A stretch of DNA of 64,000 bases, taken from contig JABZIZ010000010.1 of assembly GCA_015258065.1 (NCBI GenBank), positions 36,758-100,757 of the forward strand, in the 5' to 3' direction. Each line of letters opens with the position of its first letter. Positions within the stretch are counted from its first letter, which is position 1. The notes beneath the pieces were generated by a model, which saw nothing but the letters and a program-made list of their open reading frames with translations, searched no databases and was not told the origin of the DNA. This document shows positions 7,867-18,348 of this stretch, piece after piece. Source of the stretch: Lachnospiraceae bacterium (lineage in GTDB: Bacteria > Bacillota > Clostridia > Lachnospirales > Lachnospiraceae). A program made the position numbers and the translations under genes.

Positions 7867-9585
7867 ATGAAAGCTGATGCAAAGGATAGAGGCGTAATTA
7901 CAAAGCGGATGTTTGTTGTTTCCGTTTTTTCACTGGTGGTGATGTATGCGCTGATTGCTGTCATTTTGCATTGGGACGGAGATAATCATGTGCCCTACCT
8001 TACGCTGGACAAGGATCTCACGGTCGATGTACGGCATTTAGATGGCAGGGTGGAGCATTCGGATAGCAATTTCTATTCCTCACCGGTGGCGGGAGAGACG
8101 GTGGTGGTTCATGTGCCTTTAGATGCGGCGAAAAAGATGGATCATGCCGCCCTATGTTTTGGCTGTTACAATGCCGCTGTCCGTGTGTACTTCGAGAATC
8201 AGGTGCTACTAAAAGAGGGTGTCGGCGCAGTAAAGCCGACCGGTCATCTGATCTGCAACGTACCGCTTCCGCAGGAAGCGTGGGGGAAGAGCGTAAGGAT
8301 TGAGCTGTATCAGCTGGAAGATCATGCAGCTTCTAGAATCAGCCATGTGCTTGTCTTGCCGGCGATCCGGTCCTATGCCTATCCTCTGCTCGGACAGAGA
8401 TTCGGTTTCCTGGTGTTTGGGTCCATGTTTTCCATTTCGGTTCTCCTCTTCTTCTATTCGACTTTCATGCGCATCTTTCGGATTCATACGGAGCAGGGGA
8501 TGTTTTTTTCCTTCTTCTGTCTCAGCACCTCGGTCTGGTATCTCGGATTTCAGGGAATGCTCTACCTGATGATCGAAAACCGTACGGTTTGTGCCTATGC
8601 GGAATATGCAGCCCTGTATATGATGCCCATTCCTTTCTTTGGGTATATGCGGCGGGAGCCCGTGGGAGAAAAGGCACGGAGGCTCTTTCACACCGCGGAA
8701 AAGATCTATATCGCTTTTTTCCTTTTCAGTGCGGCGACGGAGATTTTCACACCGAGAGACGGTTTTATCACACTCCTGACGATCGACCATATTCTGCTGT
8801 TGTGCGGATGCAGCCTGGTGCTTTTTAATATAATCCGTTCCTGGAAAAAACAGTATGATATGTCCTCCAGGATCCTCTACAGTGGTATTGCGCTCTCTGT
8901 CTCCTTTGTATTCCTGGAAATCTTTCGGGTCATCCTCAACCGCTACAACGTATCCGGTTATCATCATTTGTGGATGCGCCTCTTTGTGAATTGCAATTTC
9001 GCAATGCTTTTTTTGTTAACGTTTACAAATGTGCTGATTCTCAGTTATATTTTCCGTACGGCGGAGGCAATCAGGGACAGGGCAGAGGAGAATCAGTTAA
9101 AGAGATTGGCTTATCTGGATATTCTCACGGGGATTCCAAACCGATTGGATTGCGAGAAACATCTGTCGCAAATGGAAGAAGAAAAACGGAGAGGTTACAC
9201 GCTCCTGTTCTTTGACGTCGATCATTTGAAAAAAGCCAATGATACATACGGGCATCAGACGGGAGATGTCCTCATCAAGGCGACGGCAGAGGCGCTCAAG
9301 AGAGTGTGCGAGGGAAAAGAGGGCTTCTACGGCCGCTTCGGTGGAGATGAATTCCTGGCCTGTTTTTATCAACAAAGGGAGGCGGATCAGGTTTGTGACG
9401 CCTTCATGAAAGAGATCAATCGCTATAATGAGCAACATCTGCTTCCGTTTGCCATCTCGGTTTCTGTGGGGAGATACGATGAAACCGAGAATCAGGGTGT
9501 TTTTGTTTCGGTGCAGTCTGCCATTCGGATTGCCGATACGAGGATGTATGCCAACAAGCAGATGATGGGAATCGCCAATCATTGA
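7867..9585 (+). CDS. membrane-bound GGDEF diguanylate cyclase with 7TM sensor
   Basis: Probable synthesis of cyclic di-GMP in response to an external signal. From ATG 7867 (GGGAG about ten bases upstream; TTG 7831 is an alternative) the product has 572 residues. An N-terminal membrane anchor (about 14-34) leads to an extracellular beta-rich domain to about 180. A block of seven hydrophobic helices (about 185-395) follows, then a cytoplasmic GGDEF domain from about 415. This layout is that of 7TMR-DISM receptors. The catalytic motif is intact (RFGGDEF), with upstream DVDHLKKANDTYGH for nucleotide and metal binding. The inhibitory RxxD site is degenerate (RVCE). The PilZ protein at 30518 is a possible effector for its product. 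Confidence 0.88.
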   Translation: MKADAKDRGVITKRMFVVSVFSLVVMYALIAVILHWDGDNHVPYLTLDKDLTVDVRHLDGRVEHSDSNFYSSPVAGETVVVHVPLDAAKKMDHAALCFGCYNAAVRVYFENQVLLKEGVGAVKPTGHLICNVPLPQEAWGKSVRIELYQLEDHAASRISHVLVLPAIRSYAYPLLGQRFGFLVFGSMFSISVLLFFYSTFMRIFRIHTEQGMFFSFFCLSTSVWYLGFQGMLYLMIENRTVCAYAEYAALYMMPIPFFGYMRREPVGEKARRLFHTAEKIYIAFFLFSAATEIFTPRDGFITLLTIDHILLLCGCSLVLFNIIRSWKKQYDMSSRILYSGIALSVSFVFLEIFRVILNRYNVSGYHHLWMRLFVNCNFAMLFLLTFTNVLILSYIFRTAEAIRDRAEENQLKRLAYLDILTGIPNRLDCEKHLSQMEEEKRRGYTLLFFDVDHLKKANDTYGHQTGDVLIKATAEALKRVCEGKEGFYGRFGGDEFLACFYQQREADQVCDAFMKEINRYNEQHLLPFAISVSVGRYDETENQGVFVSVQSAIRIADTRMYANKQMMGIANH

Positions 9586-9643
9586 CGATTTGGATGTGAT
9601 GTGAGATTTGTTTGACCGGGACGGATGATGGGGGAAAAGATCG

Positions 9644-10555
9644 ATGGATCTGGCCGTATTTTCGGATATTCATTCCAATTATGTCGCTTTGCAGGCTTGC
9701 TTTGATTTTTGTACGACGCGCGGTATTACGCACTTCCTTCTGCTGGGGGATTATGTAACGGACTGCCCCTCCCCGCAGAAGACCATGGAGCTTTTATATA
9801 TTTTGCAAAAATATTTTCAGGCGGTCTTTATCCGGGGCAATCGGGAAGAATATCTTCTGAATTACCGAAAAGAAAATGGAACGGGCTGGAAGAAGGGTTC
9901 CTCCAGCGGCTCTCTCCTGTATACGTACGAGAATCTGACGGAGAGAGATTTCAATTTCTTTGATTCTCTACCGATTTATGGGGTCTATCAGGAAGAGGGA
10001 TTGCCTTCTTTTGAATATTGCCACGGTTCCCCGCAAAGAGCGGGAGAACTGCTCTTTCGAGGGAAGCGGAACACGAGGAAAACGTTGTCTGCCTTGAAAA
10101 CGCAACTCCTGGTTCACGGACATCATCATATACAGGAGGTGTATGAATATAGGGAAAAGAAGTCTCTTAATCCAGGATCGATCGGTATTCCGTGGTATTA
10201 CGAGGGCAAAACACAGTTTGCCATTCTGCACGGAAGGGGAACCACCTGGGAAGAGGAGCTCATTCAGATGGATTATGACAGAGAGTCTCTCCTGGAAGAC
10301 TTTGAGCAGAGCGGACTCACGGAGATGGCACCGGCCTGGGCGGCGGTGACCATGCACACGGTTCGAACCGGCAGAGATTTAAATGAAACGGTGAAACTGC
10401 GTGCCATGCAACTTTGCAGGGAAGAACGGGGACAGGCGGTCTGGCCGGATATCCCGGAGGAATACTGGGCGAGGGCACTACTGGAATACCGCATTGATCT
10501 CAAGGGAAGAGAAATACAGACCAAAGACGGGGAGGGAACCCTGGAAAATCCTTAA
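9644..10555 (+). CDS. calcineurin-like metallophosphoesterase
   Basis: A 303-residue cytosolic phosphoesterase with all the metal-binding motifs of the superfamily: DIHSN near residue 8, GDY near 36, GNRE near 67, a single His in EYCHGSPQ, and LLVHGHHH near 155, followed by NPGSIG. The class resembles YfcE/YmdB-type or ApaH-like small phosphodiesterases, but the natural substrate cannot be read from sequence. The C-terminal 100 residues extend beyond the core and carry no recognised domain. A GGGGGAA ribosome site precedes the ATG. It sits behind the GGDEF gene with a 58-base gap and could be co-transcribed. Confidence 0.85.
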   Translation: MDLAVFSDIHSNYVALQACFDFCTTRGITHFLLLGDYVTDCPSPQKTMELLYILQKYFQAVFIRGNREEYLLNYRKENGTGWKKGSSSGSLLYTYENLTERDFNFFDSLPIYGVYQEEGLPSFEYCHGSPQRAGELLFRGKRNTRKTLSALKTQLLVHGHHHIQEVYEYREKKSLNPGSIGIPWYYEGKTQFAILHGRGTTWEEELIQMDYDRESLLEDFEQSGLTEMAPAWAAVTMHTVRTGRDLNETVKLRAMQLCREERGQAVWPDIPEEYWARALLEYRIDLKGREIQTKDGEGTLENP

Positions 10556-10622
10556 GAATCTATGAAATCTCCAACCAGCACTTGAGTGAGCAATCAAAAG
10601 AAATAGTGAGTAAATAAGAGAA

Positions 10623-10665
10623 AAACAGAGATATTCGCAATTATACGCGAATATCTCTGTTTGCA
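10623..10665 (+). terminator. terminator-like hairpin before groES
   Basis: A perfect 16-bp inverted repeat (10623-10638 with 10647-10662, eight-base loop) lies between the phosphoesterase gene and groES. The downstream T-tract is poor (TTTGCATTC), so it may terminate inefficiently. Its right arm overlaps the -35 of the groES promoter. Confidence 0.65.
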
Positions 10666-10689
10666 TTCAAAAACGAATCTGGATAATAT
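10660..10689 (+). promoter_or_regulatory. SigA-type promoter of groESL
   Basis: TTTGCA (10660-10665) and an AT-rich -10, either GATAAT (10682-10687) or TAATAT (10684-10689), give spacers of 16 or 18. The CIRCE operator begins about 13 bases downstream, overlapping the expected start site region. Confidence 0.6.
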
Positions 10690-10701
10690 AGTTTTTGTTG
10701 G

Positions 10702-10728
10702 TTAGCACTCATAAAGAGTGAGTGCTAA
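10702..10728. promoter_or_regulatory. CIRCE operator (HrcA binding site)
   Basis: TTAGCACTC, nine bases, GAGTGCTAA: a perfect match to the CIRCE inverted repeat. It places groESL under heat-inducible control by the HrcA repressor. hrcA itself is not in this window. Confidence 0.97.
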
Positions 10729-10773
10729 CAACCTGAAATGATCGATGGAAAGAAGACATAAGGAGGCATATCA

Positions 10774-11061
10774 ATGAAGTTACAACCTTTAGCAGACAGA
10801 GTTGTTCTGAAGCAGCTCGAAGCAGAAGAGACGACCAAGTCGGGAATTGTTCTTCCCGGGAAAGAGAAGGAAAAGCCGCAGCAGGCGGAAGTCATCGCAG
10901 TTGGCCCCGGCGGAGTGGTAGACGGCAAGGACGTCAAGATGGAAGTCAAGAAGGGTGACCATGTCATTTATTCGAAGTATGCCGGAACCGAAGTCAAGAT
11001 GGATGATGATGTGGAGTATATCATTGTAAGACAGAGTGACATTCTTGCAGTGATCAAATAA
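10774..11061 (+). CDS. groES: co-chaperonin GroES (Hsp10)
   Basis: Heptameric lid of the GroEL folding chamber, cytosolic. At 95 residues it has normal length, beginning [19 protein letters not shown]. The mobile loop that contacts GroEL is [10 protein letters not shown] (about 20-32). The roof and C-terminal strands follow, with VAVGPG-like VIAVGPGG and the terminal [20 protein letters not shown] stands eight bases before the ATG. It forms an operon with groEL, 47 bases downstream, behind a CIRCE element. Confidence 0.98.
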   Translation: MKLQPLADRVVLKQLEAEETTKSGIVLPGKEKEKPQQAEVIAVGPGGVVDGKDVKMEVKKGDHVIYSKYAGTEVKMDDDVEYIIVRQSDILAVIK

Positions 11062-11093
11062 TATTTTCAGGTAAGTATCGCATGTTTGCGTGA

Positions 11094-12731
<1,638 letters not shown>

Positions 12732-12776
12732 GACATTCCGCTGGCAGATCCGAAACAGCTTAGAAGTAAGACTCAT

Positions 12777-12826
12777 AGAAATCCGGAAAAAACGAAATCC
12801 ACAGTTTTTTCCGGATTTCTTTTTTA
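12777..12826 (+). terminator. terminator of groESL
   Basis: A perfect 17-bp stem (12777-12793 with 12804-12820, core AATCCGGAAAA) and a ten-base loop are followed by a run of T. Confidence 0.93.
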
Positions 12827-12830
12827 TGTA

Positions 12831-12857
12831 TTCATTTTTTGATTATTCTGCCGATAT
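12831..12857 (+). promoter_or_regulatory. candidate SigD (sigma-28) promoter of the fla/che block
   Basis: GCCGATAT at 12850-12857 is an exact sigma-28-type -10. Fifteen bases upstream stands TTCA (12831-12834), a weak match to the TAAA -35. Its position just after the groEL terminator and 66 bases before fliK fits a motility promoter. Confidence 0.5.
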
Positions 12858-12923
12858 ATTTATGGGCAAGAAGTATGCCCTGATGGGGACAACAATCGAA
12901 TAGGAAAGGAGGAAGAGGAACAG

Positions 12924-14462
12924 ATGTCTGGTACAGCAGGACTGATCAAGGACGCTGTCTCATCTGCGCAGGTGCAAAATAAGGGCTTGCAGTCGCAAAA
13001 TTCCTGTAAAAAGGGAAAGGCAGAACTTCCCTTTGATTCGGTGATCCAGGCAAGTGCGATCAGCGCAGTGGCAGCGAGTCAGACACAGGCGGAAACGACC
13101 AGAAGCCGCCCTGCAGAAGGTGAAGATGGACGAGTAGTGAAGGAGACGCAAAGACAGCCGGAAGTCAGAAAGAACATTGGAGGAGGAACGGATCGCTTCC
13201 AAACGACGGAAGGCATGAAGAAAGCGGATCAGCGGACATCCGATACACCAGCAAAGACCCAATTCGACGGCAAACTGGAACAGGCAAAGGAAGGCGCAGG
13301 AGAGCTCCTGACGGAAGAAATCGCGAATGAACTCGGGATTTCGCAAGAGGAAGTCAGAGATACACTTACGAAGCTTGGACTTGGCGCTACCGACCTGTAC
13401 AGTCCGGAGCATCTGGTGGAATTTTTTTCACAGATTTCCGGAGAAGATGCGTCTGCCATCCTGACGGATGGAAATCTTTTTCAAAGTTTTCAGAACCTGA
13501 TGGCAAGAGCGCAAAACTGCATACAGGAGTTGTCTGAAACGCTTGGGATCCCGGTCGAAGTGATTTCGGAGGAATGGAAGGGGCAGGAATCTGTAGAGGA
13601 AAAAGAATCCTTGCAGGAGGGTGACCTGTTGCCTGAATTTCTTCACGAAACCAGAAAACAGATGGAGGAAGGCTTCCTCTTCGGCGTAGATCAAAAGGAA
13701 GAGAGCACAGCAGATAACGGACAGGCAGGGAAGGTGCAGGAGAAGGCGGCTTCAGATCCGATGACGCTCTCCAAAACCTTACAGGATCATCAAACGGATG
13801 CTTCTGATCAGAAGCAGGATTTCTCTTTTCACAAGAATTCCAAATCACTACAGCAGGTCCGGGGCGAGAATCAAACGGAACAGCCACTAAGCGCGCAGGC
13901 AGTGGTCATGCGTCATATTCTAAGTGAGGTGTCCCGGTCGATCGAAGGATTACCAAAAGCATCTCCGGAAGGAGGGACGCAGGCGCAGGAACTGGTGCGA
14001 CAGATCATGGACTATCTCAGGGTGCAAACGGGGAGTGATATGACGAGCATGGAAATGCAGCTGCACCCGCAGTCCTTGGGGAAACTTCACATCAGCATCC
14101 AGGCAATGGGAAACGGAGATATGATTGCGCAGTTTACGGCGCAGAACGAATCGGTGAAGACGGCACTCCAGACGCAGCTGCCACAACTCCTGGAAAGGTT
14201 TGAGGAACAGGGATTAAAGGTCTCCGAGGTGCAAGTCGGCGTGGATCCGGAAGCGTATGGAAACGGGCAGAACCGTTCGGGGAACGGAGACGGGCAGGAG
14301 AAAGAGCAGGAAAAGAAAATTGCCCGTGTGAGCAGACTGCGCCGGATGTCCATCGACTTAACGAAGCTGGAGAAAGAGGATGTGGAGCGCCTTAACGAAG
14401 AGGACCGGATCGAAGCGCAGATGATGAGAGAAAACGGCAATACAGTAAACTTCCGTGCATAA
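12924..14462 (+). CDS. fliK: flagellar hook-length control protein
   Basis: Secreted ruler that sets hook length and switches the export gate to filament substrates. The protein has 512 residues. A long, hydrophilic, low-complexity N-terminal part (to about 310, rich in Gln, Glu, Lys and Ser) has no stable motif. The conserved C-terminal Flg_hook domain (about 365-440) contains MEMQLHPQSLGKLHISI and LLERFEEQGLKVSEVQV. An AGGAGG site precedes the ATG. It is the first gene of the motility block here; flgB to fliJ, which usually precede it, are not in the window. Confidence 0.9.
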   Translation: MSGTAGLIKDAVSSAQVQNKGLQSQNSCKKGKAELPFDSVIQASAISAVAASQTQAETTRSRPAEGEDGRVVKETQRQPEVRKNIGGGTDRFQTTEGMKKADQRTSDTPAKTQFDGKLEQAKEGAGELLTEEIANELGISQEEVRDTLTKLGLGATDLYSPEHLVEFFSQISGEDASAILTDGNLFQSFQNLMARAQNCIQELSETLGIPVEVISEEWKGQESVEEKESLQEGDLLPEFLHETRKQMEEGFLFGVDQKEESTADNGQAGKVQEKAASDPMTLSKTLQDHQTDASDQKQDFSFHKNSKSLQQVRGENQTEQPLSAQAVVMRHILSEVSRSIEGLPKASPEGGTQAQELVRQIMDYLRVQTGSDMTSMEMQLHPQSLGKLHISIQAMGNGDMIAQFTAQNESVKTALQTQLPQLLERFEEQGLKVSEVQVGVDPEAYGNGQNRSGNGDGQEKEQEKKIARVSRLRRMSIDLTKLEKEDVERLNEEDRIEAQMMRENGNTVNFRA

Positions 14463-14492
14463 GCACTTCTTATGCGGGAGAAAGGATAAGAG

Positions 14493-15182
14493 ATGCCAGA
14501 TCGTGTCAATATGGGAGCAACCATTAACAACGGGAAGGTGACCAACCAGCCGGATCCTGCGGCGAAGAAGGACCCGGATGTCAAAGCGAAGGAAAAGACA
14601 ACCGCCAAAGGCTATAAGGATCAGTTTTTACAACTTCTGGTTGCGCAGATGAAATACCAGGACCCGTTGGAACCGGTTTCCAATACAGAATATATTTCCC
14701 AGTATTCCACCCTCTCGATGGTGGAGCAGATGAGCAATATGTCCTCTGCCATGGAGCTTTCCAGAGCGGGAGATTATGTGGGTAAGTATGTGGTGATTCG
14801 GGACGGTATATCCGAGGACGCCAACAGCTACAAGGAAGTCGAAGGAAACGTTGATTATGTCACCTATGAAAACGGAAAGGCCTTTGTGAATGTCAACGGG
14901 CAGAATTATAAGGCCGACGATGTCTATCAGGTGGTCTCGTCGGGGTACGAATATGCCAACAAACTTGCCTATGAATTCATTAAGGCACTGGACAAGCTTC
15001 CGGAAGCAAAATACATGACGAAGGCGGATGCGAAGACGGTAAAAAATCTGGCACTTGCCTATGACAAGTTGGACGAAGTGGCGAAAGGCATGATCGAGCC
15101 CAAATATCTGCAGCGCATGAAGGAATTGCTGGATGCAGCCAAAAAGATTCTGGGAGAAGAGAATAAGCCCGCCGGTACCTGA
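14493..15182 (+). CDS. flgD: flagellar hook assembly (capping) protein
   Basis: Scaffold that caps the growing hook and is needed for FlgE polymerisation. The 229-residue protein carries the diagnostic N-terminal segment FLQLLVAQMKYQDPLEPVSN (about residues 46-65), then EYISQYSTLSMVEQM, and a middle domain (YVGKYVVI to YQVVSSG). The last 80 residues are helical and charged, and do not resemble the beta-sandwich hook-cap domain of enteric FlgD. A GGATAA-type ribosome site lies before the ATG. It stands between fliK and flgE in the usual order. Confidence 0.93.
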   Translation: MPDRVNMGATINNGKVTNQPDPAAKKDPDVKAKEKTTAKGYKDQFLQLLVAQMKYQDPLEPVSNTEYISQYSTLSMVEQMSNMSSAMELSRAGDYVGKYVVIRDGISEDANSYKEVEGNVDYVTYENGKAFVNVNGQNYKADDVYQVVSSGYEYANKLAYEFIKALDKLPEAKYMTKADAKTVKNLALAYDKLDEVAKGMIEPKYLQRMKELLDAAKKILGEENKPAGT

Positions 15183-15221
15183 TGAACGTAACTATAAACA
15201 TTTCGGAGAAGGAAGCCGAAA

Positions 15222-15614
15222 ATGAATATCAGAGAGAGTGCGCTAAGGTCCGTTTCCATCACACAGGCGCAGGACGCTTACCGAAACAATAGAACAAGAC
15301 AAAGTGCGGAAAACACCTTACCCTTAGAAGAATCTTTTGGATCCGTACTGAACAGGGAACAGGAACTGCATTTTTCAGGTCATGCGAAGAGTAGACTGCA
15401 AAGCCGTGGCATTCAGATGACCGATCTTCAGATGAAGAGGTTAAACAGTGCCAAATCGCAGGCACAGGAGAAGGGAATCCGGGAATCTTTGATCATGCTG
15501 GACAACCTGGCTTTTATCGTGAATGTGCCGAGCAATACGGTGATTACGGCGATGGACAGGGACGAACACGAGAACAAGGTTTTCACCAATATCGATGGTG
15601 CGGTGATTGCATAG
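15222..15614 (+). CDS. flagellar operon protein (TIGR02530-type)
   Basis: A 130-residue cytosolic protein always found between flgD and flgE in clostridial and bacillar motility operons, of unknown function. The conserved part starts at LHFSGHAKSRLQSRGIQMT (about 48-66). ESLIMLDNLAFIVNVPSNTVITAMDRDE and a final FTNIDGAVIA follow. The first 45 residues are variable and polar. GGAG lies nine bases before the ATG. Confidence 0.82.
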   Translation: MNIRESALRSVSITQAQDAYRNNRTRQSAENTLPLEESFGSVLNREQELHFSGHAKSRLQSRGIQMTDLQMKRLNSAKSQAQEKGIRESLIMLDNLAFIVNVPSNTVITAMDRDEHENKVFTNIDGAVIA

Positions 15615-15685
15615 CACAATAACCCACTTTCTTTTGAAAAAACAGACCGGACAGGAATTTCCTGTGCGGATGAGGAGGAAAAAGT

Positions 15686-17272
15686 ATGCTCAGATCCATG
15701 TATTCAGGTGTTGCCGGTTTAAAAGTGCATCAGACCAGAATGGATGTTATCGGAAATAATATTGCAAATGTCAATACCACTGCTTATAAGTATCAGGCGA
15801 TCAATTTCAGCGATGTGATGTATCAGACTTCTCAGCACGCTTCCGGCGCAACCCAGACCACCGGTGGTGTCAATGCCCGCCAGGTCGGTCTCGGCGCTAT
15901 TCAGGCGGCTATTTCCACCGCCATTGAGCAGCAGGGAGCAACCCAGACCACCAACAATCCTTTCGATATGAGAATCAGCGGCAACTCCTTCTTTGTCGTC
16001 AATGACGGGTCGGGTCCCAAGTATACCAGAGACGGTTCTTTCTACATTGACGGACAGGGGAATCTGGCCACCAGTGCGAACGGGTACTATGTACTTGGCT
16101 GGGGAACCCAGAAAGATGAAAAAACCGGCGGGCTGACCGTTAATAAGAATGCCGGAATCGGAAAAATGTCGTTGATGACGGCGGATAATTTAACGTATGA
16201 AGCAGAAGCGACCGCCGCGGGAACTTTTTCCGGAAACATCGATAAAAACGACGTGGATGTGGCTTCTTCGGAAGGAAAAATGATTCAGTATGAATTCTAT
16301 GACAACAAAGGTTATACCTACACGGCGAAATTCACACTGAAGCAGGTGGTGGATGCGGCGGGAGAGCCGATTGCCGGAGAATATACCATGAAGCTCAAGG
16401 ATATTACAACGGCAAAAACATCGGCGGAGAAAGGCACGCAGCAGGTTTCCATCAGGCAGTTCGAAACGGGCACGGGGGATGACTATTATAAGACCTTAAA
16501 AGATATGGGCATTACCTTTGGAAATACGGTGGATGGAGCAGGTGCCGCCATCAATGCAGACGGCGATACGATTCATCTGAAATTCAATACCAGAACAGGG
16601 GCTCTGGAATCCATTGACGGTTATCCGAAAACAACGGATGGAGACAAATGGAAGGCGGCTCTCTTCCACTTCAACAGCGACGCTGCGGCACAGACACCGG
16701 GAAATACCACCAGCGGAACTGCGGCCCCTGCAGACATTCAGAGCAATGTGACTGCCATGGTGACGGCAATGGGTGCGGACACCGAGACAACCAGCGCGGA
16801 CAAGACCAGAATCATCTCCATGGACTTCAGCCCGGTAACCAATAATAACACCAATTCGCAGGCAACCATCAAGGTGGCCAAAGGAAATACCAGTGGAAAC
16901 CTGACCGGAAGACAGGTGGGCGCACTGAACGGCTTGCAGGTCGGCAAAGACGGTAAGGTGACCGCTACTTATACGAACGGACAGACCAGACTGATGGGAC
17001 AGATTGCAGTAGCGCAGTTTGCAAACGCATCCGGTTTGGAAAAAGAGGGGAATAACCTCTATTCCGCCACTTTGAATTCCGGAGAAGCGAAGGTGATGGA
17101 TGTCTCGGAAGACGGCGGCAGTATCACTACAGGCGTGCTGGAGATGAGTAACGTGGATCTCTCCAACGAATTTACCAGCATGATTACCGCACAGCGCGGG
17201 TTCCAGGCCAATTCCAGAATCATTACGGTATCGGATACCCTGTTGGAAGAGCTGGTGAACCTGAAGCGTTAA
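15686..17272 (+). CDS. flgE: flagellar hook protein
   Basis: Subunit of the hook that joins basal body and filament. The 528-residue protein has the rod/hook N-terminal signature MLRSMYSGVAGLKVHQTRMDVIGNNIANVNT. Central hook domains follow (about 90-400), including a Thr/Ala/Asn-rich variable stretch near 330-385. The C-terminal pairing helix reads MSNVDLSNEFTSMITAQRGFQANSRII. A GGAGG ribosome site precedes the ATG. After it a 270-base gap separates the hook genes from motA. The gap holds a SigA promoter but no FlbD gene, which is often found at this place. Confidence 0.95.
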   Translation: MLRSMYSGVAGLKVHQTRMDVIGNNIANVNTTAYKYQAINFSDVMYQTSQHASGATQTTGGVNARQVGLGAIQAAISTAIEQQGATQTTNNPFDMRISGNSFFVVNDGSGPKYTRDGSFYIDGQGNLATSANGYYVLGWGTQKDEKTGGLTVNKNAGIGKMSLMTADNLTYEAEATAAGTFSGNIDKNDVDVASSEGKMIQYEFYDNKGYTYTAKFTLKQVVDAAGEPIAGEYTMKLKDITTAKTSAEKGTQQVSIRQFETGTGDDYYKTLKDMGITFGNTVDGAGAAINADGDTIHLKFNTRTGALESIDGYPKTTDGDKWKAALFHFNSDAAAQTPGNTTSGTAAPADIQSNVTAMVTAMGADTETTSADKTRIISMDFSPVTNNNTNSQATIKVAKGNTSGNLTGRQVGALNGLQVGKDGKVTATYTNGQTRLMGQIAVAQFANASGLEKEGNNLYSATLNSGEAKVMDVSEDGGSITTGVLEMSNVDLSNEFTSMITAQRGFQANSRIITVSDTLLEELVNLKR

Positions 17273-17450
17273 GATAGACGGTATCGTTCAGGCATGGATG
17301 CCTTGGGAAGGTGAGGCGTTTACCGCACTGTCTGGTCCGCACTTTACTGGAGAAGGGAAGGAGAAGGGATACTCCTTTGTGTAAAAAGACGGAGCAGGCG
17401 GTGCCCTTCCCATTTATCATCGGATATTTTGATAAATATTTGTGTTTTTG

Positions 17451-17479
17451 TTGTAACGTGGCGCAATATGTTGTATAAT
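17451..17479 (+). promoter_or_regulatory. SigA-type promoter upstream of motA
   Basis: TTGTAA (17451-17456), a 17-base spacer, TATAAT (17474-17479). It gives the motor and downstream export and chemotaxis genes a start independent of the fliK promoter. The leader of about 55 bases contains nested inverted repeats that include part of the motA ribosome site. Confidence 0.75.
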
Positions 17480-17542
17480 TTGTTCTTGAAGTGTAAACCT
17501 TAGTGCTTCGGGAACAAACCTAAGAAACATGGAGGTTACACC

Positions 17543-18346
17543 TTGGATTTAGCATCTGTTATCGGTTATCTGATGTGTTTCGTACTGATTATTATCAGTA
17601 TCATGTTGTCCGCAGGACCTACCGGCATCAAGTCGTTCATTGATGCACCTTCTATGCTGATCACCATCGGTGGGTCGTTCATGGTTGTGTTTGCTTCCAA
17701 CACCATTGAAAGCTTCATCGCCGGTCTGAAGATCTTGCCGGTATACATGAAGGCTCCGGCAAGCGATACCGCTTCCATCATCAAGCAGATCGTAGAACTT
17801 TCCAATGCCGCTCGTAAAGAAGGGCTCCTTGCACTGGAAGGAACAGCGAGAGAAATGGAAGATAAATTCATGCAGAAGGGACTCCTTCTCGTTGTGGACG
17901 GTACAGAGCCGGAAATGGTCAAGAGTGTCATGGAAGCGGAAATTGACACCATAGATGCCAGACACAAAGAGCGGATACAGGTATTTGAGGATCTGGCGGC
18001 ACAGGGACCTGCTTGGGGCATGATCGGAACACTGATCGGTCTGATCCTGATGTTGAAGAACATGTCGGATCCCTCCTCCATCGGGCCGTCTATGGCGGTG
18101 GCGCTGATTACCACGATGTACGGATCCATGTTGGCAAACTGGATTTGCTTCCCGGTTTCGACCAAGATGAAAAAGCGCAATGACGCTGAAATCACACTCA
18201 AAGGGATTATTGTCGAAGGACTGATGTCCATACAGGCGGGAGAGAATCCCCGCACAACGGAAGAAAAGCTGAAATCCTTCCTATCACCGCAACAAAGAGA
18301 TGCTTACGAAGCTGAAAACGGCTCCGGTAGTGCAGGAGGTGAGTAA
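17543..18346 (+). CDS. motA: flagellar motor stator protein MotA
   Basis: Inner-membrane stator subunit that couples ion flow to rotation. The 267-residue protein has four membrane helices: near 4-22, 32-50, and the pair at 145-170 and 178-200. The large cytoplasmic loop and C-terminal domain contact the rotor. WGMIGTLIGLILMLKNM and the conserved Pro of GPAWG stand at the third helix. The start is TTG, seven bases after GGAGG. It is two bases ahead of motB, so the two are coupled. Ion specificity (proton or sodium) is not decided from sequence alone. Confidence 0.93.
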   Translation: MDLASVIGYLMCFVLIIISIMLSAGPTGIKSFIDAPSMLITIGGSFMVVFASNTIESFIAGLKILPVYMKAPASDTASIIKQIVELSNAARKEGLLALEGTAREMEDKFMQKGLLLVVDGTEPEMVKSVMEAEIDTIDARHKERIQVFEDLAAQGPAWGMIGTLIGLILMLKNMSDPSSIGPSMAVALITTMYGSMLANWICFPVSTKMKKRNDAEITLKGIIVEGLMSIQAGENPRTTEEKLKSFLSPQQRDAYEAENGSGSAGGE

Positions 18347-18348
18347 GG

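Noticed and set aside
17273..17450. Search for an FlbD gene between flgE and motA
   Set aside because: No open frame with the FlbD pattern is present in either strand of the gap.
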